A stretch of DNA of 64,000 bases from Methylobacter sp. KS41 (GCA_002862125.1 PHSP01000002.1:124001-188000); one strand, 5' to 3'; counted from the first letter of the stretch, positions 33,898-43,685 are shown. Notes: generated from the sequence alone by a model not told the origin. Made by a program: numbers and translations.

Positions 33898-35232
33898 ATG
33901 CAGCCAAATCCAACAGACACTCCGATTTCATTTTCAAGTTTAATGCTTGCCAACCCCCTGCTTACCGCAGTCAGGAAACTGGGCTTTGAGCAACCTACGC
34001 CTGTGCAGCAGCAGGCAATTCCGCCAGCTTTGGAGCACAAGGATTTACTGGTTAGCGCCGAAACGGGCAGCGGCAAAACGGCTGCATTCCTATTGCCGGC
34101 GCTCCATCATCTGCTTACTTTACCCGCCAGAAAATCCGGTGCAGGCGCACTCATACTTGCGCCCACCCGTGAACTGGCGCAACAGATATTTATGCAATGC
34201 CGGCAGTTGGCTGAATTCACTGACCTTAAAGTAGGTATTATTACCGGCGGCGAGGACTTTAGGCTGCAGCAAAATATGCTCCGGAAAAATACCGATATTA
34301 TTATTGCCACCCCAGGCCGGCTTCTGGAACTGATGGAGCAGGAAACGCCAAACTTCACTCATCTTGAGGTTCTGATATTGGACGAGGCTGATCGTATGCT
34401 TGATATGGGCTTTAGTGAAGAAGTTTTGGCCATTGCAAATAGTTGTAATCTCAAAAGACAAACCTTGCTGTTTTCCGCCACGCTAAGCCATTTTGGCGTT
34501 ATCAAAATGGCTGACAAAGTTCTGAAAAATCATGAAATTATCGCACTAAATACGCTGCACGACGGGCATCGCAATATCGAGCAGCAAATTATTGTGGCCG
34601 ACGATAATGATCATAAACAAAAATTATTGGCTTGGCTGCTGCTCAATGAAACATACGACAAAGCGCTGGTATTCACCAACAGCAGAACTCAAGCTGACGC
34701 TCTTCGCGGCCCACTGCGCGGACAAAAGCTACGTGTTGGCGTATTACATGGCGAAATGGATCAAAAAGACCGCAAGCGGATGATGGACTTATATCGTGAG
34801 GGTGAGGTTAATATTATGATAGCTACAGACCTTGCAGCGCGAGGGCTGGACATCAAAGGCATCAATCTGGTTATCAATTTTGAGGTGCCTAGAAACGGCA
34901 TCAACTATATACACCGTATAGGCCGTACCGGCCGGGTCGATGAACTTGGACTGACAATCGCTTTGGTAAAAAGCAATGAATGGAATTTAATGTCAGGCAT
35001 AGAGCGTTTTTTAAAGCAGAAATTTAAACGCAGGACTATTAAAGAGCTGGAAGGCAAATATAAGGGCCCTAAAAAACTTAAAGCATCCGGAAAAGCGGCG
35101 GGTGTTAAAAAGAAAACGGAACCCAAAAAAGTGACTGCGGAAAAAATTAAAATACGCCACAGAGATAAGAAAAACGTTGGTAAAAGGCGTTTGCCGGCTA
35201 ATCAGCCGTCTGCAGATGAAATAGCCTCTTGA
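33898..35232 (+). CDS. DEAD-box ATP-dependent RNA helicase
   Basis: 444 residues. All helicase motifs are present in order: Q-motif GFEQPTPVQQQAIPPAL, motif I AETGSGKT (about 54-61), Ia PTRELAQQ, Ib TPGR, II DEAD (about 162-165), III SAT, V TDLAARGLDIKG and VI HRIGRTGR. The C-terminal 60 residues are very lysine-rich (KKTEPKKVTAEKIKIRHRDKK), a likely RNA-binding tail. It belongs to the RhlE/SrmB group; the exact orthologue cannot be set from motifs alone. It probably acts in ribosome assembly or mRNA decay. Confidence 0.93.
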   Translation: MQPNPTDTPISFSSLMLANPLLTAVRKLGFEQPTPVQQQAIPPALEHKDLLVSAETGSGKTAAFLLPALHHLLTLPARKSGAGALILAPTRELAQQIFMQCRQLAEFTDLKVGIITGGEDFRLQQNMLRKNTDIIIATPGRLLELMEQETPNFTHLEVLILDEADRMLDMGFSEEVLAIANSCNLKRQTLLFSATLSHFGVIKMADKVLKNHEIIALNTLHDGHRNIEQQIIVADDNDHKQKLLAWLLLNETYDKALVFTNSRTQADALRGPLRGQKLRVGVLHGEMDQKDRKRMMDLYREGEVNIMIATDLAARGLDIKGINLVINFEVPRNGINYIHRIGRTGRVDELGLTIALVKSNEWNLMSGIERFLKQKFKRRTIKELEGKYKGPKKLKASGKAAGVKKKTEPKKVTAEKIKIRHRDKKNVGKRRLPANQPSADEIAS

Positions 35233-35307
35233 CAACAAAAAAATCATCCATATTGCAGGGACTACGGTTATACTCAGCGTGTAATATTAAATTGGAGATC
35301 CGTTCCG

Positions 35308-36669
35308 ATGGAAGTTTTACCAGACCCGGTGTTTTTGTCCCGTTTGCAATTTGCTGTTACCGCCATGTTCCATATTTTATGGCCGGTCATGACTGTGGGA
35401 CTCTCTCTCATCCTGGTGGTTTTTGAGTGGCTGTGGCTGAAAACGGGGGATGTTGATAATTACCGGCATGCGCGATTCTGGGCCAAATTATTTTTGCTCA
35501 ATTTTTCGGTGGGTGTTATCAGCGGTCTTCCCCTGGAGTTTGAGTTTGGCACTAATTGGTCCCGCTTTTCCATGATGGCCGGAGAATTCTTCGGTAATAT
35601 TCTGGGCTATGAAGGCGCTATGGCATTTATGCTGGAGGCCGGTTTTCTAGGAATTATGTTATTCGGGTGGGCACTGGTTCCTCCTGCTATTCATTTGTTA
35701 GCGACCTGTATGGTGGCGTTAGGCGCTTCGCTCTCTGTCTTTTGGATTCTGGTTGCTAATTCATGGATGCAAACACCGTCAGGCACTCATCTGGAAAATA
35801 ATAGAGTCGTCGTGGACAGCTATGTTGAAGCGATCTTCAATAAAAATATGCCTTGGGGCGTTTCACACATGTGGTTTGCCTGTCTGGCGACCAGTCTTTT
35901 CGTCATCGGCGGTTTGTCCGCCTGGTATATTTTAAAAGGAAGAAACACGGATTTTTTTCTTAAGTCATTTAGGGTGGCCTTAATTGGCGTTATTTTTGTG
36001 GTCCCTATTCAAATATATCTTGGCGACAGCAATGGTAGAGAGGTGTTTGCAAACCAACCGGCAAAGGGAGCCGCTATCGAGGCGCATTGGACGACGAATC
36101 AGGAAGGCACAGGAGCTGCCTGGAATTTGCTGGCATGGCCCAATCCAGCGGAACAAAAAAATGATTGGGCTATTTCTATCCCTGGCGTATTGAGTGTTCT
36201 GGCAACCCGCGATAAGCACGGACAAGTACAAGGATTAAAATCTTTTCCGAAGGCCGACCAGCCGCCTGCTATTGCACTGATTTTCTATAGTTTCCGGATC
36301 ATGGTTGGGGTCGGAATATTCTTTTTGGGACTCTTGTTGTGGACATTGGTTATTTGGCTTAGGGGGCAATTAAAATCCGTGTTAATTGGCAATAATCGAT
36401 TGCTGCTGAGCGTTTGGGTAGCTTCAATACCGCTTGGTTATGTGGCCACGGAATGCGGCTGGATTGTCCGGGAGGTTGGCCGTCAACCATGGATCATTTA
36501 CGGGTTGTTACGAACCCGCGATGCGGCGTCGATTCTTCCTGTGTCAGTTGTGGCGGTCAGCCTGGTTAGTTTTTTAGTCATTTACAGCATCCTTTTTGTT
36601 TTGTTTCTGGTTTTTGCAGCCCGCATTATCAGGAAAGGGCCTGATTTGACATTGATGCCGCCGTCATGA
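35308..36669 (+). CDS. cydA: Cytochrome bd quinol oxidase subunit I
   Basis: 453 residues with about nine transmembrane helices. The haem and quinol site segments are visible: RLQFAVTAMFHILWPVMTVG (His ligand), NWSRFSMMAGEFFGNILGYEGAMAFMLEAGFLGIMLFG (acidic proton path), GVSHMWFACLATSLFVIGG, and the late ATECGWIVREVGRQPWIIYGLLRT. The quinol (Q) loop is short, as in the cyanide-insensitive oxidase (CioA) type. It reduces oxygen to water at high affinity in the inner membrane. GGAG lies before the ATG. cydB follows within 45 bases. Confidence 0.95.
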   Translation: MEVLPDPVFLSRLQFAVTAMFHILWPVMTVGLSLILVVFEWLWLKTGDVDNYRHARFWAKLFLLNFSVGVISGLPLEFEFGTNWSRFSMMAGEFFGNILGYEGAMAFMLEAGFLGIMLFGWALVPPAIHLLATCMVALGASLSVFWILVANSWMQTPSGTHLENNRVVVDSYVEAIFNKNMPWGVSHMWFACLATSLFVIGGLSAWYILKGRNTDFFLKSFRVALIGVIFVVPIQIYLGDSNGREVFANQPAKGAAIEAHWTTNQEGTGAAWNLLAWPNPAEQKNDWAISIPGVLSVLATRDKHGQVQGLKSFPKADQPPAIALIFYSFRIMVGVGIFFLGLLLWTLVIWLRGQLKSVLIGNNRLLLSVWVASIPLGYVATECGWIVREVGRQPWIIYGLLRTRDAASILPVSVVAVSLVSFLVIYSILFVLFLVFAARIIRKGPDLTLMPPS

Positions 36670-36714
36670 AATTACACTTGAGTATACTTGATAACGATTC
36701 CGGAGCTATGGCGC

Positions 36715-37728
36715 ATGGACAATGAAATTCATACTTTGCTCGCCAATATCTGGTTTTTTATTATCGGCTTGATGCTTTTCTTGTATGTCGTTCTGGATGG
36801 TTTCGACCTCGGTGTAGGCATTCTTTCCCTAGTTGCCCGGAATGACAAACATCGCGCTATCATGATGATGAGTCTTGAAAGTATCTGGGATGCGAATGAA
36901 ACCTGGCTGGTATTGCTTGGCGGCTCACTATTCGGCGCTTTTCCTCTGGTTTTTGCAATCATGCTGCAAACGCTTTATATTCCAATCATGGTCATGTTAT
37001 TTGCGCTGATCTTCCGTGGTTTCGCCTTTGAGTTTCGTCATCATGCCCGGAATAAAGCGCCCTGGAATCAGGCATTTGGAGTCAGCAGTTTATTGGCGGC
37101 CTTGGCTCAGGGAGTCGCATTTGGGGGATTGATCAGTGGGTTGGGCGTTACCGAAAGTGACGATCAGGGCAACGTGCGGGGATGGTTTACGCCCTTTGCA
37201 GCACTGGTCGCATTGGGCGTGGCGACCGGTTATACCTTGCTTGGCGCAGCCTATTTAGTGATAAAAACCGAAGGCGCAATTCAGCGGATAAGCATTGTTC
37301 AATCCTATGTAGCCGCCGCTCTGGAAATAGTTCTTGTGATAACGGTAGTCATCTGGGCGGCGCGGTTTAATACCTATTTTGCCGCTCGCTGGGCCGATAA
37401 GGAAACCGGCAATTTTATGAATTTCTTTCTTATCTTGGCGGTCTTTGCCTTTTTCATGTTGATGCGGGCATTACAAAAGCGTTTCGAAGTCAGGGCTTTT
37501 TTCTGGAGCGTCATCATTACGCTGGCCTCTTTTACCGCAGTGACTATCGGTTACTATCCATATATGGTGCCTGCTTCGATATCACTGCTTCATGCGGCAT
37601 CTTCCAGCAAGACATTGATATTCATGCTCGCAGGAATTGGTCTTTTGATTCCCGTTATGCTGGTTTACAGCGGTTATCAGTATCTTGTTTTCCGGGGCAA
37701 GGTGCAAATGGGGCAGCACGCAGAATGA
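36715..37728 (+). CDS. cydB: Cytochrome bd quinol oxidase subunit II
   Basis: 337 residues from ATG 36715 (MDNEIHTLLANIWFFIIGLMLFLYVVLDGFDLGVG). GGAG at 36702-36705 supports this start over TTG 36688. The sequence has about eight transmembrane helices, the ESIWDANETWLVLLGGSLFGAFP segment (about 63-85), FRGFAFEFRHHA and the C-terminal YYPYMVPASISLLHAASS. CydB pairs with CydA. No cydX-like small gene follows; 57 bases after the stop the insertion element begins, so any third subunit gene once present here would have been separated. Confidence 0.95.
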   Translation: MDNEIHTLLANIWFFIIGLMLFLYVVLDGFDLGVGILSLVARNDKHRAIMMMSLESIWDANETWLVLLGGSLFGAFPLVFAIMLQTLYIPIMVMLFALIFRGFAFEFRHHARNKAPWNQAFGVSSLLAALAQGVAFGGLISGLGVTESDDQGNVRGWFTPFAALVALGVATGYTLLGAAYLVIKTEGAIQRISIVQSYVAAALEIVLVITVVIWAARFNTYFAARWADKETGNFMNFFLILAVFAFFMLMRALQKRFEVRAFFWSVIITLASFTAVTIGYYPYMVPASISLLHAASSSKTLIFMLAGIGLLIPVMLVYSGYQYLVFRGKVQMGQHAE

Positions 37729-37784
37729 TGCCGAAGGCACTCATTCGTCGTAATACAGCTAAGATCCCATAGCAATGAGGAATA

Positions 37785-37803
37785 GCTTAACCCATCTTCG
37801 TGA
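37785..37803. repeat. Left terminal inverted repeat of the insertion sequence
   Basis: GCTTAACCCATCTTCGTGA, an exact 19-base complement of the right end. Confidence 0.88.
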
Positions 37804-37958
37804 CTCCAGTCTCCCTAAGTTATTGATTTTTGGTTACCGGCGGTTTTCATTTCGAAAAAACCCTTTAAAATCAATGCTCATTTTTCGCTCTCTCTTGTAG
37901 TGCCATCCATTTAGGTTTGCATCTTGATTTTTTCCGGAATAGCGCCCATGCTAGAGCC

Positions 37959-39845
37959 ATGTATATTCGAAGAACCAAAACCAAAACAGCGGATCATGGC
38001 GAAGATTCCTATACCTATCGGATCGTTGAATCCGTGCGTGAGGGAACACAAGTCAAGCAACGTACGCTACTCAATCTAGGCAAAGACTTTGCCATTGAGC
38101 CCGCGCACTGGCCCTTGCTTGCGGCCAGAATTGAACAGCTTCTGCAAGGCTCAGCGCCGCGCCAAGACGAGTTGTTTCATTTAGAGGATGATGCCGGTCA
38201 ACTTCTGGAGGCCGCCGCCGTGCGCTATAGCGACCTCATCATCGCGAAACTGGCGCAACCGGTGGCGGCAGCGACGCCCGGGCAGGATTATCATAGTGTC
38301 GGCATTAATCATATCGAAGCCCATCAAGCCCGCAGCATCGGCGGGGAAACGTTGGCGTTGCATGCGGTCATGCAGTTGCAGCTGGATCAGAAGCTTGCCG
38401 CACTGGGCTTTAACAAAATCGATGCCGCGGCGGCATTGGGCAGCATCATAGGGCGCATGATTTCACCCGGCAGCGAACTGCAGACCCATGACTGGCTGCA
38501 AGCGCGTACCGGCCTGGGTGAACTGCTTGATCATGACTACGGCAGCACCAGTCTGACGCGCCTGTACACCATCAGCGATAAGTTGCTCAAACACCAGTCG
38601 GCGCTGGAAACTTTTCTGGGTGCTCAGGAGCAGACCTTATTCGATTTAAACCGGAGCATCGTCTTGTACGACTTGACCAACACCTATTTTGAAGGCCAGT
38701 GCGCCCAAAACCCCAAGGCCCGGTTCGGCCGCTCCAAAGAAAAACGCCGTGATTGCCCATTGGTGACCTTAGGTCTGGTTCTGGATGGCAATGGCTTCCC
38801 GCTCAGCAGCCAGGTCTTTCCAGGCAACGCCAGCGAGCCCGCCACGTTGGCGCTGATGCTGGACGGTCTGCAGGGGAAAAATCCATTAGCCGGAGAAAAA
38901 CCGGTCATTATCATGGATGCCGGCATTGCCAGCGCTGACAATCTCGCCTGGTTAAGCGCGCGCGGTTATCTTTACCTGGTGGTCAGCCGGGAACGCTACC
39001 TACAAGATCCCAGAGACCAGGATAATGCCGTACTGGTTAGGGAAACCGGACAGAGCAAAGTCAGCGTTTACCGCACAATCGATGCAGAAACCGGGGAAAC
39101 CCGGCTCTATTGCCACTCCGATCAAAAAGCCAAAAAAGAACAGGCCATCCGCAACCGCTTCCACGTTCGTCTGGAAGAGGGGCTCGACAAGCTCCATGCC
39201 GGTTTGGACAAAAAAGGCACGATCAAAAACTACGCGAAAATACTCGAACGCATTGGCCGGCTGCGCGAAAAAAACAGCCGCGTCGCGCAAGACTACCGCA
39301 TTGAAGTCATTGCTGATGACGCGAAAAACAACGCCATCCGTATTGAATGGCAGCGTGAACCCAAAAGTGAACAAAAAGACCGGCACTGCGGAGTTTACTG
39401 CCTGAGAACCACTACTCCGGACTGGTCGGAAGAACAATTGTGGTCAACCTATATCATGCTGACCGAGATCGAAGCCACGTTCAGAAGCTTGAAAACCGAC
39501 CTCGGCTTACGTCCAGTTTTCCACCATAAAGAAGAACGCGTCACCGGACACTTGTTCATTACTTTAATGGCCTACCATCTGGTGCATACCCTGCGCTATC
39601 AACTCAAGCAGCAGGGTATCCATTTAAGCTGGGACAGCATACGCAACATTATGTCGACCCAACAACGCCTCACGATTACCTTGCCGACAGAGGATAATAA
39701 GACCATTCACCTGCGCACAACAACCCAAGCCGAAACACGCCAAAAACAACTATACGCAGCCTTAAGTATCAAACCTGACCTGATAGGTAAATGTAAGACG
39801 ATTATTGATAAGAAAAAATATGTAGTGCCATTTGAGATAAATTAA
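37959..39845 (+). CDS. IS1634-family transposase
   Basis: 628 residues from ATG 37959 (MYIRRTKTKTADHGEDSYTYRIVES), the family's usual opening; a longer frame to 37917 starts with a weak codon. DDE catalytic residues are likely in VLYDLTNTYFEG (first Asp), IIMDAGIASADNLAWL (second Asp) and EIEATFRSLKTDLGLRPVFHHKEERVTGHLFI (Glu; the YREK-like region). No frameshift or stop interrupts it and both ends are present, so the element may still be active. Composition is a little GC-richer than the flanks. Confidence 0.92.
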   Translation: MYIRRTKTKTADHGEDSYTYRIVESVREGTQVKQRTLLNLGKDFAIEPAHWPLLAARIEQLLQGSAPRQDELFHLEDDAGQLLEAAAVRYSDLIIAKLAQPVAAATPGQDYHSVGINHIEAHQARSIGGETLALHAVMQLQLDQKLAALGFNKIDAAAALGSIIGRMISPGSELQTHDWLQARTGLGELLDHDYGSTSLTRLYTISDKLLKHQSALETFLGAQEQTLFDLNRSIVLYDLTNTYFEGQCAQNPKARFGRSKEKRRDCPLVTLGLVLDGNGFPLSSQVFPGNASEPATLALMLDGLQGKNPLAGEKPVIIMDAGIASADNLAWLSARGYLYLVVSRERYLQDPRDQDNAVLVRETGQSKVSVYRTIDAETGETRLYCHSDQKAKKEQAIRNRFHVRLEEGLDKLHAGLDKKGTIKNYAKILERIGRLREKNSRVAQDYRIEVIADDAKNNAIRIEWQREPKSEQKDRHCGVYCLRTTTPDWSEEQLWSTYIMLTEIEATFRSLKTDLGLRPVFHHKEERVTGHLFITLMAYHLVHTLRYQLKQQGIHLSWDSIRNIMSTQQRLTITLPTEDNKTIHLRTTTQAETRQKQLYAALSIKPDLIGKCKTIIDKKKYVVPFEIN

Positions 39846-39886
39846 AATTTTAACTTATTGAAATAACAAGAAATTATCAGTAGAAT

Positions 39887-39905
39887 TCACGAAGATGGGT
39901 TAAGC
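39887..39905. repeat. Right terminal inverted repeat of the insertion sequence
   Basis: TCACGAAGATGGGTTAAGC, the exact complement of the left end. Confidence 0.88.
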
Positions 39906-39931
39906 CCCTTTAAAATTAGCGATCGAACAAA

Positions 39932-40363
39932 TCAAAGACAAGCGTTGATCCAACGCACGATATCCGTTGCGCTCATGGCCCCGGACTTACGGGCTATTTC
40001 ATGACCGGATTTGAAAATTACCAGGGTCGGAATGCTGCGAATATTAAATTGAGCAGCGGTAAATTGCTCCTGTTCGGTATTGAGTTTGGTCAGGCGCACC
40101 CGAGGCTCAAGTGTAACAGCAGCCTGGGCATAGGATGGCGCCATCATTTTGCATGGTCCGCACCAGTCCGCCCAGAAGTCGACTACAACCGGAATATCAT
40201 TACGCGTAATATGGCGCTCAAAATTTTGGTCTGTTAGTTCCAATGGATGCCCCGTAAATAAGGCTTCTTTACATTGGCCGCAACGGGGTTGTTGGCCCAA
40301 TCTCTCTGATAATATGCGATTTACCGTATTGCAGTGGGGACAAACAATATGTACTGTATTCAT
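39932..40363 (-). CDS. trxC: Thioredoxin 2 (zinc-binding)
   Basis: 143 residues. An N-terminal zinc ribbon has CPHCN (Cys9, Cys12) and CGQC (about Cys28, Cys31). The thioredoxin domain follows with the redox motif WCGPC (about 67-71) in VVVDFWADWCGPCKMM, and the cis-proline loop RSIPTLVIFKSG. This domain order defines TrxC, a cytoplasmic disulfide reductase linked to oxidative stress. The insertion sequence ends 26 bases beyond its stop codon. Confidence 0.94.
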   Translation of the reverse strand: MNTVHIVCPHCNTVNRILSERLGQQPRCGQCKEALFTGHPLELTDQNFERHITRNDIPVVVDFWADWCGPCKMMAPSYAQAAVTLEPRVRLTKLNTEQEQFTAAQFNIRSIPTLVIFKSGHEIARKSGAMSATDIVRWINACL

Positions 40364-40705
40364 GGGGCGCCCCTATTATTTTAAAGTTTAAAGGTTGAAG
40401 ATATAAGGTCCAATGCTTGACAGTGGAATAAAAATAATCACTCAGTCCGAGTAATTTAATGGCTGCGATAATCTATTATCCGCTTAAATTGTTAGTGAAG
40501 GTTGCAAAAGACACCAGCATTTTATATTTGTATACAACAGGAAGAACGGAGCTTGCATAAAATAAAAAGAGCGCCTTTGGTTGTTGGTCAAAAGATAAAC
40601 AACGGTTGCGGTGGGATAACGCCTCTGCTGCCCAAGTCAGAAATCAAATCACTCCATTTAACATCTGGAGATGCTTTGGCGCAAATTAAAGCTGCGTCAA
40701 ACCCT
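40364..40705. other. Intergenic region, nothing firmly supported
   Basis: 342 bases between trxC and the TauE/SafE gene. A 78-codon plus-strand frame (40502-40738) runs into the end of the permease gene on the other strand and shows no family pattern. No hairpin or RNA gene stands out. Confidence 0.3.
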
Positions 40706-41638
40706 TTACCGGAAAAACATCACATAGCTTGCCTGTAGCATAATTACCAGGCCATCGAGCAATGCGATAACCGCAAAAACCTTTTTGGTTGCTCGCATGG
40801 AAATCCATTGCGCAAGAAATGGTCCCAGCCGTCCTCCCCATAACACCCCCAGCATGGTGAATGCCGCCGGTTCCCAGGGAACGCCTCCGAAATAGAAGGC
40901 GTGTATGAAAGCCAGCAGCACAGAATTTATTGACAGCAATACCACGCCCAGTCCAATGGCGCGGTTAGCGTCAAGTCCATAGGCGAGCATACAAAAAGCG
41001 GCGATAATTTCGCCCTCGCCAATTGCAACCCAGCCGGTAATAAGACCGCCGAGAAAAGAAATCAGCATGACCGGGATTAGAGCGTTTGCTGGAAGTACCG
41101 ACCGTCCACCTTTCCTCTCCAGCGTGATGAGCATTAACAAACCGGCTATAAATGCTATGGGACCAAACAATCCTTTGATCAGCATAGGCTGCGGATGGAT
41201 CAGGAAGGTGGAAACCGCAGCCCCGATAATAAGCGCGGGTACCGTCCATTTCAAAAGCGATAGAGGCACTTCGCCACGGCGCAGCCAACCGGATGCGCCA
41301 CTGGTCATACCTACAGCTTGAGTAACGAATGCCAATTTTAAGGCGCTCACAGGATCCACGTTGTAGACTAACATCAGCGCCGGGATAAAGACAATGCCGC
41401 CGCCGATCGCGGTAACGTTGCCGATAAATGCACCGGCTACACCAACGATAATTAGTGGCCAATTGCTGGCGGCAAGTCCTAGCGGATCTGGAAATGCGAA
41501 CCAATAAGCGGCAAGCCAGATAAGAGTAAATACAAAAAGCCACGGAGTGAAATAGGGAAAGTTCGCCGGTAAATTGTTACCGGGTTTAACCACTTGGCTG
41601 GAATAACGAGAAGATTGCGGGTTTTGATCGTTTATCAT
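40706..41638 (-). CDS. TauE/SafE-family sulfite/anion exporter
   Basis: 310 residues from ATG 41636-41638; a TTG at 41653 is also in frame. Seven or eight transmembrane helices are visible. The repeated family motif appears as GVAGAFIGNVTAIGGGIVFIPALMLVY (about 69-95) and LISFLGGLITGWVAIGEGEIIA (about 202-223). The family exports sulfite, sulfoacetate or related organic anions. It lies near the sulfur-handling genes only loosely (14 kb away) and directly beside the biosynthetic cluster, to which it might also belong as an exporter; neither link is shown. Confidence 0.85.
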   Translation of the reverse strand: MINDQNPQSSRYSSQVVKPGNNLPANFPYFTPWLFVFTLIWLAAYWFAFPDPLGLAASNWPLIIVGVAGAFIGNVTAIGGGIVFIPALMLVYNVDPVSALKLAFVTQAVGMTSGASGWLRRGEVPLSLLKWTVPALIIGAAVSTFLIHPQPMLIKGLFGPIAFIAGLLMLITLERKGGRSVLPANALIPVMLISFLGGLITGWVAIGEGEIIAAFCMLAYGLDANRAIGLGVVLLSINSVLLAFIHAFYFGGVPWEPAAFTMLGVLWGGRLGPFLAQWISMRATKKVFAVIALLDGLVIMLQASYVMFFR

Positions 41639-41887
41639 TAAGTGGGGTTTCAACGAAGATGACAGCTATAATATAAAATCTACCGGGACTCAAAGAAATC
41701 AGTACATTCAGTTTCCGGTGAAAACGCTATGTTCCGGATAGCGGGCGATTTGCAAAACCGGTCACCGGTTTGAGTTGCGCCAACCAGATAAAACAGTATT
41801 TCAGTGTTGATGCGGCGGACTGATTTATTTCAAGATGACGGCGCAGTAAATTTTGAACAGTATCCAGGAAAGTAATCAAAAAGAGCA

Positions 41888-43108
41888 TTAAACCCGCTTG
41901 AAAATGAGCGAGGTATTGATTCCGCCGAAGGCGAAATTATTACTCATCAGATACTCGCAATCCATTTTACGAATATCGCCTTTAATGTAGTCCAGTTCCG
42001 CGCAGGCGGGGTCAATGTTAACAAGATTCGCCGTCGGATGGAACCAGCCTTCGTTCATCATATTCAGAGCCGCCCAGGCTTCAATAGCTCCGCAGGCTCC
42101 CAGCGTATGACCGGTATAGCTCTTCATGGAACTGATAGGTATCCTGTTGCCGAAAACTGCCGCCGTGGCGTGGCTTTCGGCAATATCGCCCAGCTCGGTC
42201 GCGGTGCCATGAGCGCTGACATAATCAATCACAGCTGCATCAATATCAGCATCCTGCAACGCCAGCCTCATCGCCGCCTGCATGCTGCCGGAATCCGGCT
42301 GGGTGACATGAAGGCCGTCGCAATTGGTGCCGAATCCGATAATCTCGGCATAAATATGCGCGCCCCGGTTTATCGCATGCTCTCTTTCTTCCAGGATTAA
42401 AGTCCCGCCTCCTTCACCGATCACGAGTCCGTCACGCTCCTTGTCAAACGGACGCGGCGTTTTATCCGGTTCATCATTGCGGAGGCTGGTCGCAAACAAG
42501 GTATCGAAAACTGCCGCCTGAGAGGGTGACAGCTCGTCACTGCCGCCGGCCACCATGATGGCTTGAAGCCCATGTTTAATTGTTTCATAAGCGTAACCAA
42601 TGCCTTGGCTGCTGGAGGTGCAGGCGCTCGACGTCGGAATAATGCGCCCTTTAATGCCGAAATGTAAACTGATATTCACCGGGCAGGTGTGCCCCATCAT
42701 ACGAATATAAGAAGTTGCATTCATCCCGCCTTTGTCATGGTTTAGCAGCATTTTGGTAAAATCGATCAGGCCGTCGAAACTGCCCGAGGAACTGCCGTAA
42801 GAAACGCCCGTCTTGCCGCTTGTTAAACAGGGGTCATATAACAAACCGGCATCGATCAAAGCCAGTTCCGAAGCATAAGTAGCCAGCATCGCTACACGCC
42901 CCATGCTACGCACCTGTTTGCGCGAATAATGCGCAGGCCTGGAAAAGTCCACCGGCGCGCCCAAAAGAGTGTTCAGCCCTTTATATTTAACCCAGTCATC
43001 CATTCTTTGAATGCCGGTAATTTGAGATTTAAGCTTTTTAGCAACCGTTTGCCAGTTGTTTCCCAACGGCGTAATGGCTGCCATGCCGGTCACCACAACC
43101 CGTTTCAT
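41888..43108 (-). CDS. Beta-ketoacyl-ACP synthase (FabF-like, pigment/aryl-polyene type), KS-1
   Basis: 406 residues, a complete condensing enzyme: nucleophile Cys163 in SSACTSSSQG, His300 in SAHGTAT and His334 in SYTGHTLGACG, with MKSYTGH supplying the lysine. The opening MKRVVVTGMAAITPLGNNWQ and RKQVRSMGRVAMLA segments resemble FabF-like enzymes of aryl-polyene clusters. It should extend a carrier-bound acyl chain with malonyl units. GGAGG ten bases before the ATG is a good ribosome site. It ends the minus-strand operon halogenase-KS-dehydratase-KS. Both ketosynthases keep all catalytic residues, so this is not a chain-length-factor pair of the actinomycete type. Confidence 0.88.
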   Translation of the reverse strand: MKRVVVTGMAAITPLGNNWQTVAKKLKSQITGIQRMDDWVKYKGLNTLLGAPVDFSRPAHYSRKQVRSMGRVAMLATYASELALIDAGLLYDPCLTSGKTGVSYGSSSGSFDGLIDFTKMLLNHDKGGMNATSYIRMMGHTCPVNISLHFGIKGRIIPTSSACTSSSQGIGYAYETIKHGLQAIMVAGGSDELSPSQAAVFDTLFATSLRNDEPDKTPRPFDKERDGLVIGEGGGTLILEEREHAINRGAHIYAEIIGFGTNCDGLHVTQPDSGSMQAAMRLALQDADIDAAVIDYVSAHGTATELGDIAESHATAAVFGNRIPISSMKSYTGHTLGACGAIEAWAALNMMNEGWFHPTANLVNIDPACAELDYIKGDIRKMDCEYLMSNNFAFGGINTSLIFKRV

Positions 43109-43244
43109 TTATAAAATCCTCCATTTACTGAAAGCACTCGCCTGGTAATATATTCCATATTCTCCGGCATTAAAAAAAACACTATAGCTGCCGGTTCTAT
43201 ATCAGGTAGGCAGGCGTCTGTTAGCAATACCTTTTTTCTCATTG

Positions 43245-43685
43245 TCAGTTTGTTACCACCCGGTTAATAGCTGAATCAGGCTGATAGACATTGAGTTTTG
43301 CCGATGCCGATATGCCTTCGGCTGAAATACGGCAATCAAAAACCCCAAGGCCCTGATCTTCAACTAATTGTTTAATACTCACGGACAGAATCGAACCTAC
43401 GGCAAATGTTCCAACATTGCAAACATATCGTCTTGTTCCCAGCAAAAAACCAAGATTAAGCGGTTCGCCGGCCAATCTGCGCTTCATGCCGCCCAGCGCC
43501 GCAATGGTTTGGGCCATGTATTCTATCCCCAGCCAGGCGGGTACCGTGTTACCGTCGCCAAACAGACCGTCATCGCGCACGATAACTTCCGTAACCATAT
43601 TTTCTTCATCAAATTCAATCACCCGGTTCACTAATACCATTATGCCGGAATGAGGCAGCAAATCTTCGACAGCAAACTTTCTCAT
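43245..43685 (-). CDS. Hotdog-fold 3-hydroxyacyl-ACP dehydratase (ApeP-like)
   Basis: 146 residues. DLLPHSGIMVLVNRVIEFDEE (about 8-28) and AWLGIEYMAQTIAALGG (about 50-66) match the hotdog dehydratases found with aryl-polyene ketosynthases; the active His is in LPHSG and the acidic residue in IEYMAQ. It would remove water from a 3-hydroxyacyl intermediate to leave a double bond. It overlaps the upstream ketosynthase gene by four bases (ATGA). A ketoreductase to make its substrate is not in the cluster and would have to come from fatty-acid synthesis (FabG). Confidence 0.82.
   Translation of the reverse strand: MRKFAVEDLLPHSGIMVLVNRVIEFDEENMVTEVIVRDDGLFGDGNTVPAWLGIEYMAQTIAALGGMKRRLAGEPLNLGFLLGTRRYVCNVGTFAVGSILSVSIKQLVEDQGLGVFDCRISAEGISASAKLNVYQPDSAINRVVTN

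Larger units (their letters stand above)
37785..39905. mobile_element. IS1634-type insertion sequence (IS4-related)
   Basis: A 2121-bp element bounded by perfect 19-bp inverted repeats, GCTTAACCCATCTTCGTGA at 37785-37803 and its complement at 39887-39905. One transposase gene fills it. I cannot see a target-site duplication: the left flank reads GAGGAATA and the right flank CCCTTTAA. It inserted between cydB and trxC without breaking a recognisable gene. Confidence 0.88.

Noticed and set aside
39000-39437. 145-codon antisense frame in the transposase
   Set aside because: A shadow of the transposase coding frame with no independent signals.
40502-40738. 78-codon plus-strand frame between trxC and the TauE/SafE gene
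   Set aside because: Overlaps the end of a well-supported gene on the other strand and has no recognisable features.
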